From Methylobacillus flagellatus (GTDB taxonomy: Bacteria; Pseudomonadota; Gammaproteobacteria; Burkholderiales; Methylophilaceae), in NCBI RefSeq assembly GCF_005502435.1, contig NZ_SCOU01000001.1, forward strand, positions 186,001-250,000: DNA of 64,000 nt, given 5' to 3'. The first letter of the stretch is position 1, and each line of letters begins with the position of its first letter. The translations under genes and the position numbers were made by a program. The notes under the pieces are model-generated. The model searched no databases, was not told the DNA's origin, and saw nothing but the letters and a program-made list of their open reading frames with translations. This document shows, piece by piece, positions 30,726 to 39,218 of the stretch.

Positions 30726-32795
30726 TCAAATGTCCTCGTGCAGGTGCTGGGCGATGCGCTTGAGGCCCAGTTCGCGCAGCGCGAAGCGGTTAGGGCTCAA
30801 TGCCGCCAGCAGGCCTGTGTCCATGGGCGCAGGTTCGCCGCTGGCATGGCTGGCGATCCATTCTGCGCATAGCGGTGCCTGGATCAGGCCTTTGGAACCT
30901 TGCCCCACATTCACATATAAGCCCCGCAGCCAAGGCAAGCTGGACGGATGTGCGCTATGCCTGGGCACCTGGCACTGCAATGCGGCGAGGTCCAGCATGG
31001 GCCCAGCCAGTGGCAGATAATCGGGGCTGGCACAGCGCAGTGCGGCGCGGCCTTGCATAGCCTGCCCAGCCAGTGCTGCATGAAGTGCGGGCGCGCTGTG
31101 TTGCAGCATGTCCAGGTTGGCAAGATGGTCTGCCTCTGTGACCGCAGTGCTGGTTTCTTGCTCCTTGAAGGTGGCGCCCAGACAGTGAAAGTCATCACGG
31201 GCCGGACTGATATAGCCATCACTGCACACCACTGTTTTCAGGGCACGGCTTGCAGCCGTTGCCGGCACAAAGCTCAGTTGACCACGCACCGGGCGTAGCG
31301 GCAGCGCGACTGTCTGCGTGAACGCTTTGCAGTCATTGGCGTTGGCCACCACCACCATGTCAGCCTCCAGTTGCAAGCCGGTGCTGGTTTGTATTCGCCA
31401 GCCATCTGCGGTCTGCTGCAATGCCAGCGCTGCGCTGCTGGTCAGCGTGCTGATGCCAGGATGGGTAGCCAGAGCCGTACACAGCGCCGCCGGGTCCACC
31501 CAGCCAGCGGCAGGGAAATACAGCGCCTCATGCTGCAGTAGAATACCTGCGATGCGGCTGGCGGTGGCGGCGTCCACGCGCTGCACCAGCGCCTGTGGCA
31601 AGCCACGCGCAGCGATGGCATCCAGCCGCGCCTGCTGCTGCGCAGCCTGATCCTTGCCATTGCCTTGTTGCTGGCCTTTGTGCTGACCCGGCTCACGTTC
31701 CTGCGTGCCGCGATGCGCCAGTTGCAGCAGGCCGCAGCGGGCATGGGCGTCTGGTGGCAGGTTCAGGGTCTGCAGTAGTCGCAGTGTAAAGGTATAGGCG
31801 TGCAGGGCCAGCCGCCCCAGCGGGGTATCCTGCCCGGTGAGCTTGGGATAGAGCATGCCCAGCGGGTTGCCGGAGGCCTCCTGTGCCAGTGCGGCATGCC
31901 GTTCGATCAGCGTCACTTGCCAGCCACGCAGCGCCAGAGCATGGGCGCTGGCGCTGCCACTGACGCCGCCGCCTATGACGACGGCACGACGTGCAGACGG
32001 GGTGTGGGCTTGTACACTGGACGCCGCCACGTAGTGTCCACACAGCATCTCGCGCTTGCGACCAAAACCGGCCACTTTGCGTACGCTGAAGCCAGCCTCC
32101 ATCAGGCCGCGCTTGACCAGGCCGGCACTGGTGAAAGTGGCAAACGTGGTGCCTGCATGGGACAGTCTGGCCATCTGCGCGAACAGCGGCGCCTGCCACA
32201 AGTCAGGGTTCCTGGACGGCGCAAACCCGTCCAGGAACCAGGCGTCTATACCAGACTTGAGGCCGGAGTTGAGGTCGGCGCTGTCACCAGAACCGCCGCC
32301 AGCATTCAGGCCTGGCAAGGTGGTGAGCGCATCGCCGATCAGCAGGGTCAGCAGCACACGGCCCTGATCGAACTGCAGCCGGTGCCAGCCCGGTGCCAGC
32401 ATCTGGTATTGCGCCAGCAGTGCCTGACTGTAGCTGTCCAGCTCCGGCCATAATGCCAAAGCCTGCTGCAGGTCAGCGTGACTCAGCGGGTAGCGTTCGG
32501 TGCTGATGAAGTGCAGGCGAGCCGAGGCGGGGGCTTGTGCACGCCACAGCTGCCAGGCACACAGAAAATTGAGGCCGGTGCCAAAGCCGGTTTCGGCGAT
32601 GGTAAAGTGCGCTTGTTGCAGCGTCTGCCAGCGTTCTGCCAGCGCATTGTGGTGCAGGAACACATGGCGCGTTTCGTTCAGGCCATCGTCACGCGAGAAA
32701 TACACATCACCGAACTGCCGCGAATAGGGTTGGCCGTCCGGCCAGTCCAGCTGGGCATCTTGGGTGGGTTCAGGCGATGAAGGCGATTGGCTCAT
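30726..32795 (-). CDS. mnmC: Bifunctional tRNA 5-methylaminomethyl-2-thiouridine biosynthesis protein MnmC
   Basis: The 689-residue product joins two enzymes. The N-terminal methyltransferase (about 1-245, with AETGFGTGLNFLCAWQLW and WFLDGFAPSRNPDLW) makes the final SAM-dependent methylation. The C-terminal FAD oxidoreductase (about 265-689, starting VIGGGVSGSASAHAL) removes the carboxymethyl group from cmnm5s2U34. Together they complete mnm5s2U in the wobble position of several tRNAs. An unusual Gln/Lys-rich stretch of roughly 30 residues (around 360-390) lies inside the oxidoreductase half and looks like a flexible insertion. It stands alone, leftward. Confidence 0.93.
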   Translation of the reverse strand: MSQSPSSPEPTQDAQLDWPDGQPYSRQFGDVYFSRDDGLNETRHVFLHHNALAERWQTLQQAHFTIAETGFGTGLNFLCAWQLWRAQAPASARLHFISTERYPLSHADLQQALALWPELDSYSQALLAQYQMLAPGWHRLQFDQGRVLLTLLIGDALTTLPGLNAGGGSGDSADLNSGLKSGIDAWFLDGFAPSRNPDLWQAPLFAQMARLSHAGTTFATFTSAGLVKRGLMEAGFSVRKVAGFGRKREMLCGHYVAASSVQAHTPSARRAVVIGGGVSGSASAHALALRGWQVTLIERHAALAQEASGNPLGMLYPKLTGQDTPLGRLALHAYTFTLRLLQTLNLPPDAHARCGLLQLAHRGTQEREPGQHKGQQQGNGKDQAAQQQARLDAIAARGLPQALVQRVDAATASRIAGILLQHEALYFPAAGWVDPAALCTALATHPGISTLTSSAALALQQTADGWRIQTSTGLQLEADMVVVANANDCKAFTQTVALPLRPVRGQLSFVPATAASRALKTVVCSDGYISPARDDFHCLGATFKEQETSTAVTEADHLANLDMLQHSAPALHAALAGQAMQGRAALRCASPDYLPLAGPMLDLAALQCQVPRHSAHPSSLPWLRGLYVNVGQGSKGLIQAPLCAEWIASHASGEPAPMDTGLLAALSPNRFALRELGLKRIAQHLHEDI

Positions 32796-32851
32796 GGGGA
32801 TGGCGATGTTGAAGCGGCTAGGCGTGAAGCGCTAAGCCGCGGTAAAAAGGC

Positions 32852-32917
32852 ATGGATATCAGCATGAAAGCTAAAATGAAGGCCAAAATGAAAGCCAACT
32901 GGAACAACGCTACATGA
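32852..32917 (+). CDS. Possible 21-residue peptide with MKAK repeats (doubtful)
   Basis: A short frame between mnmC and the methyltransferase encodes three tandem M-K-A-K/N units (12-bp direct repeats at 32864-32899) and stops with TGA. There is no clear ribosome site. It may be a chance frame across a repeat. Confidence 0.2.
   Translation: MDISMKAKMKAKMKANWNNAT
32864..32899. repeat. Three tandem 12-bp repeats
   Basis: ATGAAAGCTAAA, ATGAAGGCCAAA and ATGAAAGCCAAC follow one another without a gap upstream of the methyltransferase gene at 32960. Confidence 0.8.
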
Positions 32918-32959
32918 AACATAACTCAGACAAAATTATGCCTCAAATAGCGTCAGCCC

Positions 32960-33553
32960 ATGGGGCCCATGTGCAAGCATCAGCGCGTGCGCTTCATCGT
33001 GGCCACAGTAGTCGCCATCACTGCCATGCAGGCTGAGTTGCTAGCCGCCGCGGCCCCATCCGGCTGGGTCACGCAGCATGCACAGCATATCCGGGCGGGT
33101 GGTCACGTGCTTGACCTGGCCTGCGGTTCCGGGCGGCATGCGCGCTGGCTGGCGGCGCAGGGCTGGCAGGTGGATGCGGTGGACAGGGATCATGATGCAC
33201 TGGCGAGCCTGGCGGGTGCGGAAAACATCCGGGTGCTGCATGCCGATCTGGAAAACGCGCCCTGGCCGTATGACAGTCTGTTCGACGGCATCGTCGTCAC
33301 CCGCTATCTGCACCGTGCCCTGTTTCCACAGCTCACGGCGGCGCTCGCGCCCGGTGGCGTGCTGATCTACGAGACCTTCATGCGCGGTCATGAGCAATAT
33401 GGCAGACCGACTAATCCGGATTTTCTGCTCATGCCGGACGAATTACTAAAGGTCTTCGAGTCCAGCTTGCAGGTGCTGGCCTTCGAGCAGGGCTTGCTAC
33501 AGACCACGCCGTCCGCCATGCTGCAGCGTATCTGCGCGCAGCGGGCCGCTTGA
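32960..33553 (+). CDS. Class I SAM-dependent methyltransferase (TehB-like fold)
   Basis: The 197-residue product contains a class I methyltransferase fold. SAM motif I VLDLACGSGRHA is near residue 50, an acidic ribose-binding Asp follows in VDAVDRD, and a motif-IV-like FDGIVVTRYLHR comes later. The LIYETFMRGHEQYGRPTNP segment is typical of small TehB/UbiE-type proteins; the substrate cannot be told. The start is uncertain: the ATG at 32960 has no strong ribosome site, and an ATG at 33026 (22 codons later) would give a more typical N-terminus. It ends 14 bp from the convergent end of the lipid-modification operon. Confidence 0.75.
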   Translation: MGPMCKHQRVRFIVATVVAITAMQAELLAAAAPSGWVTQHAQHIRAGGHVLDLACGSGRHARWLAAQGWQVDAVDRDHDALASLAGAENIRVLHADLENAPWPYDSLFDGIVVTRYLHRALFPQLTAALAPGGVLIYETFMRGHEQYGRPTNPDFLLMPDELLKVFESSLQVLAFEQGLLQTTPSAMLQRICAQRAA

Positions 33554-33567
33554 ACAACTGACCGAGC

Positions 33568-34899
33568 TTATTGCAGCGTGGTCAGCAGCGGGCTGCGACG
33601 ATTGCCTGGCTTGACCAGCAGCAGGTGCACATCGCCCAGTGCGCGTTCTTCAAAGCCGCCTTCGCAGTAACACAGGTAGAACTCCCACATGCGGATGAAC
33701 TCTTCCGGATAGCCGAGCGCGCGCACCTGTTCGATGTTCACAAAGAAGTTGTGCCGCCATTCGGCTAGGGTGCGGGCGTAGTGTGGGCCTATGTCTTCCA
33801 GATTGTAGAGGCGCAAGTCCGAAGCCCGTGTCGCGCTGCTGAGCAGGGCCGTCACCGAGGGGATGCAGCTGCCCGGGAAGATGTAGCGCTGGATGAAATC
33901 CACCGAGCGCTTGGCGGATTCATAACGCTGGTCGGCAATGGTGATGGCCTGGATCAGCGCCATGCCTTCAGGTTTTAACAGGCGGGCGCAGGTGCGGAAA
34001 TATTCGTCATAGAACTGATAGCCCACGGCTTCTATCATCTCGATTGAAACCAGTTTGTCAAACGTGCCTTCCAACTCCCTGTAATCCTTAAGAACGATGT
34101 TGATCTTGCCGGACAAGCCGGCCGCCTCTACACGTTCGACCGCCAGATCGTACTGGGCTTTGGAAATGGTGGTGGTGGTGATGCGGCAGCCATAATGGCG
34201 GGCAGCGTAGATGGCGAATCCGCCCCAGCCGGTGCCGATCTCCACCACATGGTCGGTGGGCTGCAGGTCCAGTTTCTGGCAGATGCGTTCCAGCTTGCTG
34301 ATGGATGCCTGTTCCAGTGTCATCTCGGCTGCATCGAAGATACCCGAGGAGTACATCATGGTCGGGTCCAGGAACAGCTGGAACATGTCATTGCCCAAGT
34401 CGTAATGCGCGGCGATGTTGCGGCGGCTGCCGTCTCTGGTGTTGCGGTTCATGCTGTGCAGCAGCTTGAGCAGGGGTTTGGCCAGCCAGGCCAGGCCGCC
34501 TTCCAGCGTGTCCATCACCGATTGATTGAGCACCATCAGGCGGATCAGCGTCGTCAGGTTGTCTGCGCTCCAGTAGCCCAGCATGTAGGCTTCACCTGCA
34601 CCGACCGAGCCGCCAAAGGCGATATCGCCATAGAAACGCGCATCACTGACCTGCAGGGTCACGCTGAGCCCGCCAGGACGTCCAAAACGGTGACGCTGGC
34701 TGCCCTCCATAATGATGAGTTCGCCCACCGTCATGCCTTGCAGGCGTTTCAATACCATGCGTCTGGCCAGGTTCTGCAGCCAGCCGGACTTGCGTGACAG
34801 CCCGAACAGGGCGGTATTGCCTACACGCACCGCGCTGGCGTCCTTGGCGTTGGCTGCAAGGGAGTTGACTGGGTTGGAAGAGGGACGGGCGGATTTCAT
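33568..34899 (-). CDS. Cyclopropane-fatty-acyl-phospholipid synthase-like methyltransferase
   Basis: The 443-residue product has the CFA-synthase layout: an N-terminal lipid-binding domain (about 45-145) and a SAM methyltransferase domain with motif VEIGTGWGGFA at ~219-229. The essential Glu is kept (Glu290 in MIEAVG). Two residues used by classical CFA synthases differ. The E. coli Cys139 position (Y-S-C-G-Y-W) reads Y-S-S-G-I-F here (Ser185), and the bicarbonate-ligand His266 position reads Gln317 (L-I-Q-A-I). It may therefore methylate, rather than cyclopropanate, an unsaturated acyl chain; this is inferred. The ATG at 34899 overlaps the DUF1365 stop by four bases (ATGA). Last gene of the operon. 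Confidence 0.88.
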   Translation of the reverse strand: MKSARPSSNPVNSLAANAKDASAVRVGNTALFGLSRKSGWLQNLARRMVLKRLQGMTVGELIIMEGSQRHRFGRPGGLSVTLQVSDARFYGDIAFGGSVGAGEAYMLGYWSADNLTTLIRLMVLNQSVMDTLEGGLAWLAKPLLKLLHSMNRNTRDGSRRNIAAHYDLGNDMFQLFLDPTMMYSSGIFDAAEMTLEQASISKLERICQKLDLQPTDHVVEIGTGWGGFAIYAARHYGCRITTTTISKAQYDLAVERVEAAGLSGKINIVLKDYRELEGTFDKLVSIEMIEAVGYQFYDEYFRTCARLLKPEGMALIQAITIADQRYESAKRSVDFIQRYIFPGSCIPSVTALLSSATRASDLRLYNLEDIGPHYARTLAEWRHNFFVNIEQVRALGYPEEFIRMWEFYLCYCEGGFEERALGDVHLLLVKPGNRRSPLLTTLQ

Positions 34900-35684
34900 G
34901 AACGTGTTCCTTGCGACGACGATACGCCGGGTTTGCTGATCTTGGCCGGGTGGCTGTGAAACGGGACGCCCTTGAGCCACAAGCGCAGCGCTTGCCAGTA
35001 GATGGCGGCGCTGACCTTGAGCGTCATGAGCGGGAACTGCAGCAGCACCCTGGCCAGGGCCGGGCCAGTGACAGGCTGATGCTGCAGTTGCAGGGTGGCA
35101 TCGAACATCTTTCCATCGCCACGCAGATTGCGCATGTGCACATACAGGGCTTGCCCCGGTTTGCCGAAATGCCAGTCGTATTCGATCTGCATGGGCATGA
35201 ACGGCGAGACGTGGAAATCCTTGCTGAAGCTGAAATCCAGCTGCTGCACCGGCTTGTTGCGGCAATCCAGCACGTAGGCGTGGCGCTCTTTCCAGGGCGT
35301 GTTGGTGATCTCGGCGACGATGCTGTCCAGCGTGACGCCATCTGCAGCGTAGCAGTAGTAGAAGGTGACCGGGTTGAAGCAGTGCCCGAAATAGCGCATG
35401 TGCGTGAGCATGCGTACCGGCCCGCTCAGTGCATGGCCGGTTTCCTTGAGCACCACGGCCTGCACGGCAGCACGGATAGGCAGGGCAGGGTCACCCAGAT
35501 AATCGGCGCGCCGTAGCCAGGCCAGGTTCCAGCGTCCTACCGACCACAACCAGCGGCCCTTGAACAGCCGGTCCAGTTCGTCCAGATCCAGATACAGCAT
35601 GAATAGCTTGTAGCGGAAGCTGTGCGCCCTGGGGGCGAACCGGCGATGCTGCACCCAGCCGCTATAGATGGCGCTATGCAACAT
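34896..35684 (-). CDS. DUF1365 family protein
   Basis: The 262-residue product belongs to DUF1365. It begins with the family start (LHSAIYSGWVQHRRFAPRAHSFRY) and carries RYFGHCFNPVTFYYCY and the SPFMPMQIEYDW region with conserved aromatics. No reaction is established. The gene almost always sits beside the CFA-like methyltransferase and the flavin amine-oxidase-like gene, as here, so a shared step in acyl-chain modification is likely. The start is set at 35684, where family homology begins, overlapping the end of the upstream flavoprotein gene by 11 bases. It ends in a 4-bp ATGA overlap with the next gene. Confidence 0.88.
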   Translation of the reverse strand: MLHSAIYSGWVQHRRFAPRAHSFRYKLFMLYLDLDELDRLFKGRWLWSVGRWNLAWLRRADYLGDPALPIRAAVQAVVLKETGHALSGPVRMLTHMRYFGHCFNPVTFYYCYAADGVTLDSIVAEITNTPWKERHAYVLDCRNKPVQQLDFSFSKDFHVSPFMPMQIEYDWHFGKPGQALYVHMRNLRGDGKMFDATLQLQHQPVTGPALARVLLQFPLMTLKVSAAIYWQALRLWLKGVPFHSHPAKISKPGVSSSQGTRS

Positions 35685-36927
35685 GCGCCTGTGCCTGTCG
35701 GAAATGTTCCAGTGCAGCCAGTGCGCTGACCACGCCGTCTTCATGGAAGCCGTTGCGCCAGTAGGCGCCGCAGTAGCCGGTGCGGTTCACGCCGCTGATC
35801 TCGTGGTGACGCGACTGCGCTACCGTGCCCTCAGGCGTATACACCGGATGATGGTAGCTGAGGCGCTTGATGATATTGGCCGGATTGATCTCCTCGGTAT
35901 GGTTCAGCGTGACCAGCAAGGGCTTGGGTGCATCCAGCGATTGCAGGATGTTCATATTGTAGGTGACGGCGACCTTGCCCGTGGGCTGGCTGGGAACATG
36001 GTAGTTCCAGGCTGCCCAGGCCAGCTTGCGACTAGGCATCAGGCGTGTGTCATGGTGCAGGAACACGCTGTTCTGCTGATAGGGGATCGCGCCCAGGATC
36101 TGCTGTTCTGCGCTGGACGGGTCGGCCAGCATGGCCAGCGCCTGATCACTGTGGCAGGCGAAGAACACCCAGTCGAAACGCTCTGCTGCGCCGCCTTGTG
36201 GCGTGACTTCAACCGAATCCTTGAGTCTGCGCACCTTTACCACCGGCGTGTTGAGGCGGATACGCTCGCTGAACCCGGCGGTGAGGGCCTCCACATAACG
36301 CGCCGAACCGCCCTTGATGGTGCGCCACTGCGGCCGGTTGTTCACGGTGAGCATGCCGTGGTGATGGAAGAAGCGTACAAAGAAGCGGGCCGGGAAGGCC
36401 AGCATCTGCTGCGGTTCCGTGGACCAGATGGCGGCGCCCATGGGCACGATGTAATGGTCGGTGAACTGCTGGCTGTAGCCGTGCTGTTGCAGGTAGGCCC
36501 CCAGGGTGATCTCAGTGCCTTCTTCGAGCAGTTCCAGCGCCTCTTTGTTGAAGCGCAGGATGTCGCGGATCATGCGATGAAAAGAGGGGCGGAACAGGTT
36601 GCGACGCTGCGCGAACAGCGAGTTCAGCGTAGTGCCGTTGTATTCCAGCCCGGTCTTCTCGCAGCGCACGCTAAAACTCATGTGGCTGTCCTGCCAGGCC
36701 ACACCCAGTTTTTCCAGCATGGCGATGAAGTTGGGGTAGGTGCGGTCGTTGAACACGATAAAGCCGGTGTCCACACTGTAACGCTGGCCGAAATGTTCGA
36801 TGTCATGCGTATGGGTATGGCCGCCTATATGGCTGCCGGCTTCAAATACGGTGATGTCGTGGTCCTGGTGCAAATGCCAGGCTAGCGTGTTACCTGACAC
36901 GCCGCTGCCGATGATGGCGATCTTCAT
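35674..36927 (-). CDS. FAD-dependent amine-oxidase-like/desaturase-like flavoprotein
   Basis: The 417-residue product is a flavoprotein of the amine oxidase/phytoene-desaturase superfamily. A dinucleotide fold IIGSGVSGNTLAWHL starts at residue 5, with EAGSHIGGHTHTHD next and a later FACHSDQAL segment. The C-terminal GVNRTGYCGAYWRNGFHEDGV region is typical of the group found beside DUF1365 and CFA genes. A role in oxidising or desaturating a methylated acyl chain is plausible by analogy with the Rhodobacter sphaeroides furan-fatty-acid genes; it is not proven. It starts 4 bp after the desaturase stop. Confidence 0.87.
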   Translation of the reverse strand: MKIAIIGSGVSGNTLAWHLHQDHDITVFEAGSHIGGHTHTHDIEHFGQRYSVDTGFIVFNDRTYPNFIAMLEKLGVAWQDSHMSFSVRCEKTGLEYNGTTLNSLFAQRRNLFRPSFHRMIRDILRFNKEALELLEEGTEITLGAYLQQHGYSQQFTDHYIVPMGAAIWSTEPQQMLAFPARFFVRFFHHHGMLTVNNRPQWRTIKGGSARYVEALTAGFSERIRLNTPVVKVRRLKDSVEVTPQGGAAERFDWVFFACHSDQALAMLADPSSAEQQILGAIPYQQNSVFLHHDTRLMPSRKLAWAAWNYHVPSQPTGKVAVTYNMNILQSLDAPKPLLVTLNHTEEINPANIIKRLSYHHPVYTPEGTVAQSRHHEISGVNRTGYCGAYWRNGFHEDGVVSALAALEHFRQAQAHVA

Positions 36928-36931
36928 GGGT

Positions 36932-37879
36932 TCAAACTGCTCCGCTGCTATCAGGTTTGCGGTATTCGCGTATCTTGCTGGGCACCGGCCGTAAATCCCA
37001 GATCAGTCCCATAGCGCGCAGCATCTGCAGGCCGTAGTAAGTGAGGTCGATCTCCCACCAGTAGAAGCCCTGGCGTGCGGCTCCTGGATAGTGATGGTGG
37101 TTGTTGTGCCAGCCTTCGCCCAGGGTCAGGATGGCCAGCAGGAAGTTGTTGCGGCTTTCATCACGGGTAGGATAACGGCGGCTGCCCCAGCCGTGGGCCA
37201 GCGAGTTGACGCTGAAGGTGGCGTGATACAGCACCACGGTAGAGATCACAAAGCCCCACACCAGCAGTTGCCAGCCATTGGTGCCCAGGCTGGGCGCTGC
37301 CGCTGCCAGCCATTCGCCCAGGCCGTAGATGGCCAGCGCGAATAACACCGGCACCAGCACATCGAAGCGATCCAGAAAACGCAGTTCCGGAAACGCGGCC
37401 AGCTCTTTCACGCGCTCCGTGCGCGTGGCGAAGTAGGCATCCGACAGGAACCAGCCCAGATGGCTCCACAAAAAGCCATGCTGTACCGGCGAGTGCGCGT
37501 CTTCGACACGGTCGGAATGCATGTGGTGGTGTCTGTGCATGGAAGCCCACCATAGCGGGCCGCGCTGTACGGCAGTGGCGCCCAGCAGCGCGAACAGGAA
37601 TTGCATGAAACGTGAGGTGCGGAACGCCTTATGCGAGAAATAGCGGTGGTAAAAACCGGTCACCGCGAACATGCGTATGCCATACAACAGCACGGCGAAC
37701 ACCACCGCGAACGCGCTCCAGCCTACCCAGATCACGGACAGGCAAGCCAGATGCAGCAGCACAAAGGGGATCACGCGCAGCCAGTCTATGCGCGGGGTAT
37801 CGATGTCCGCAGCAGGGTCTGTACTGCTGTCGAACCAGCGTACCAGGCGGCTCCACAACGGTCGTGCGGCTTCTGTCAT
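36932..37879 (-). CDS. Membrane fatty-acid desaturase (acyl-CoA/lipid delta-9 type)
   Basis: The 315-residue product is an integral-membrane di-iron desaturase. The three histidine boxes are all present: HRYFSH (about residue 79), HRHHHMH (about 115) and HNNHHHYPG (about 258). Four or more hydrophobic segments flank them. It inserts a cis double bond in acyl chains, probably as CoA or lipid esters, and so could supply the unsaturated substrate for the two CFA-family methyltransferases in the operon. The start overlaps the lipocalin stop by four bases (ATGA). Confidence 0.92.
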   Translation of the reverse strand: MTEAARPLWSRLVRWFDSSTDPAADIDTPRIDWLRVIPFVLLHLACLSVIWVGWSAFAVVFAVLLYGIRMFAVTGFYHRYFSHKAFRTSRFMQFLFALLGATAVQRGPLWWASMHRHHHMHSDRVEDAHSPVQHGFLWSHLGWFLSDAYFATRTERVKELAAFPELRFLDRFDVLVPVLFALAIYGLGEWLAAAAPSLGTNGWQLLVWGFVISTVVLYHATFSVNSLAHGWGSRRYPTRDESRNNFLLAILTLGEGWHNNHHHYPGAARQGFYWWEIDLTYYGLQMLRAMGLIWDLRPVPSKIREYRKPDSSGAV

Positions 37880-38433
37880 GGCTGTACCTTTGCTGCGCCG
37901 GACTGATGCGGCACACGGCGCAACTTGCTCATGTCGTAACCCATCTGGCTGACTTGACTGGTCAGGGCGCTATATTCAGCCTCGCTGATATCCGGGCTGC
38001 GCGCCATGATCCACACGTAGTCACGCGCATTGCGTGCGATGATGGTCTGGCTGTAGGCCGCGTCCAGGTGCGCGATCAGGTATTCTGCCTTGATGGGCCA
38101 GATGAACTGCATGCCCCAAATCGCATTGCCTGTACCCGGTTTGACGAAGCCGGTGGGCTGGTAAGTCTTGACCGGGCCATCCAGGCTGCCCTTGTTGAAA
38201 CGGAAGGTGGTGGCGATGCTGCCATCCGCATTCTGCGCATAGGACTCGACCGCATTGTAGGACTCGGTCTCGATCAGGGTGGGAATGGCGGCGATCACAT
38301 ACCAGTCGCCCATGAAACGGGGCAGATCCACCTGCGGCACGGTCGCGATAGGCGGCAATTTGTTGGCAGTACAGGCATTAAGCATAAGTGCACAGCCTAT
38401 CAGCAAGGCGCGCAGGTAGGGGGACTTGGTCAT
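37876..38433 (-). CDS. Lipocalin-type lipoprotein (Blc-like)
   Basis: The 185-residue product has a lipoprotein signal with lipobox L-N-A-C (Cys21). A small lipocalin domain follows, opening with the lipocalin motif FMGDWYVIAAIP; there is an aromatic-rich WGMQFIWPIKAEYLI strand and the terminal DYVWIMARSP. Blc-type lipocalins bind fatty acids or lysophospholipids at the outer membrane. Within this operon it may carry or buffer modified or damaged acyl chains. It ends in a 4-bp overlap with the desaturase gene. Confidence 0.9.
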   Translation of the reverse strand: MTKSPYLRALLIGCALMLNACTANKLPPIATVPQVDLPRFMGDWYVIAAIPTLIETESYNAVESYAQNADGSIATTFRFNKGSLDGPVKTYQPTGFVKPGTGNAIWGMQFIWPIKAEYLIAHLDAAYSQTIIARNARDYVWIMARSPDISEAEYSALTSQVSQMGYDMSKLRRVPHQSGAAKVQP

Positions 38434-38500
38434 TGCAGTTCGCTTTCATGTTAACTTTTAAATGTAATCAATTGATCTATATAAATAACTTGTGTTTTTA

Positions 38501-38539
38501 TCAACGTAATTTCTCAGCGTAATTTCTCAACGTAATTTA
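38501..38539. repeat. Three tandem 13-bp copies of the DUF3108 gene 3' end
   Basis: TCAACGTAATTTC (38501), TCAGCGTAATTTC (38514) and TCAACGTAATTTA (38527). The last unit starts with the stop codon (as its complement) of the leftward DUF3108 gene. Confidence 0.88.
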
Positions 38540-39162
38540 TAGCGCAGCACATATCCTTCAGGCGTGGTGGATTGCAGTGCCAGCCATTCCTGTTGCGGTG
38601 AATACCACAGCTCGATCTTGAGTTTGGGGGCTTCCAGCTTGTAGTGATCGGCTTCCACGGCCGTGCCGCGCACATCGATGGTTTGCTTGCCCAGCTTGCT
38701 AATGCTGACGTTCAGCCATTCCCCGGTTTGCGGGTTGAGCAGCTTCTGCTGCTTGAGCATGAGCGGGTTCCAGTAGGCGAAGGTCATCACACAGGCCGGC
38801 AGTTCCAGCGCGCCCTTGGGGGCTTGCACGCGGAACGTGCCCTGATCGAGCTTGCCTTTCACGTCCGTGACATCGCTGTTCTCTTTGGTGTTGGCTTCCA
38901 GGCTGCTCAGGCAGTCGCCTTGCCAGGTTTCCGTGGCACGGTGCTGATACTTGTAAGCATTGATGAACAGCACTTTGACATTGAAGCTGGCCACGCTGGT
39001 CAGCGTCTTGGTGTCGCCGTTCTGCTGCAAGGTGAAGGTGTGCTGGCCTATGGCTTTTCCGTCCAGGCTGGCGTCGAACGCCCATTGTTCAGCGGCGGCC
39101 GGCATGCTGATGGCACACAGCAAAGCGCACATAGCGGACATGATTCTCATCTGATCTCTCAT
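38527..39162 (-). CDS. DUF3108 family exported protein
   Basis: The 211-residue product has a Sec signal peptide ending A-A-A (about residue 24). A beta-rich domain of the DUF3108 type follows: EQWAFDASLDGKAIGQHTFTL, then alternating strands, ending SQTTPEGYVLRYKLR-like. Function is unknown; the fold resembles periplasmic lipid-associated proteins. An in-frame ATG four codons later (39150) is an equally good start. It lies 93 bp before the lipocalin gene and 56 bp after the DUF1295 gene, all leftward. Its 3' end is tandemly triplicated. Confidence 0.8.
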   Translation of the reverse strand: MRDQMRIMSAMCALLCAISMPAAAEQWAFDASLDGKAIGQHTFTLQQNGDTKTLTSVASFNVKVLFINAYKYQHRATETWQGDCLSSLEANTKENSDVTDVKGKLDQGTFRVQAPKGALELPACVMTFAYWNPLMLKQQKLLNPQTGEWLNVSISKLGKQTIDVRGTAVEADHYKLEAPKLKIELWYSPQQEWLALQSTTPEGYVLRYKLR

Positions 39163-39218
39163 GTGGTTTTAGCCTCTGTTTGCAAGTTGGTGTCTGCGCA
39201 TGTGGGTGCAAGGCCTCA

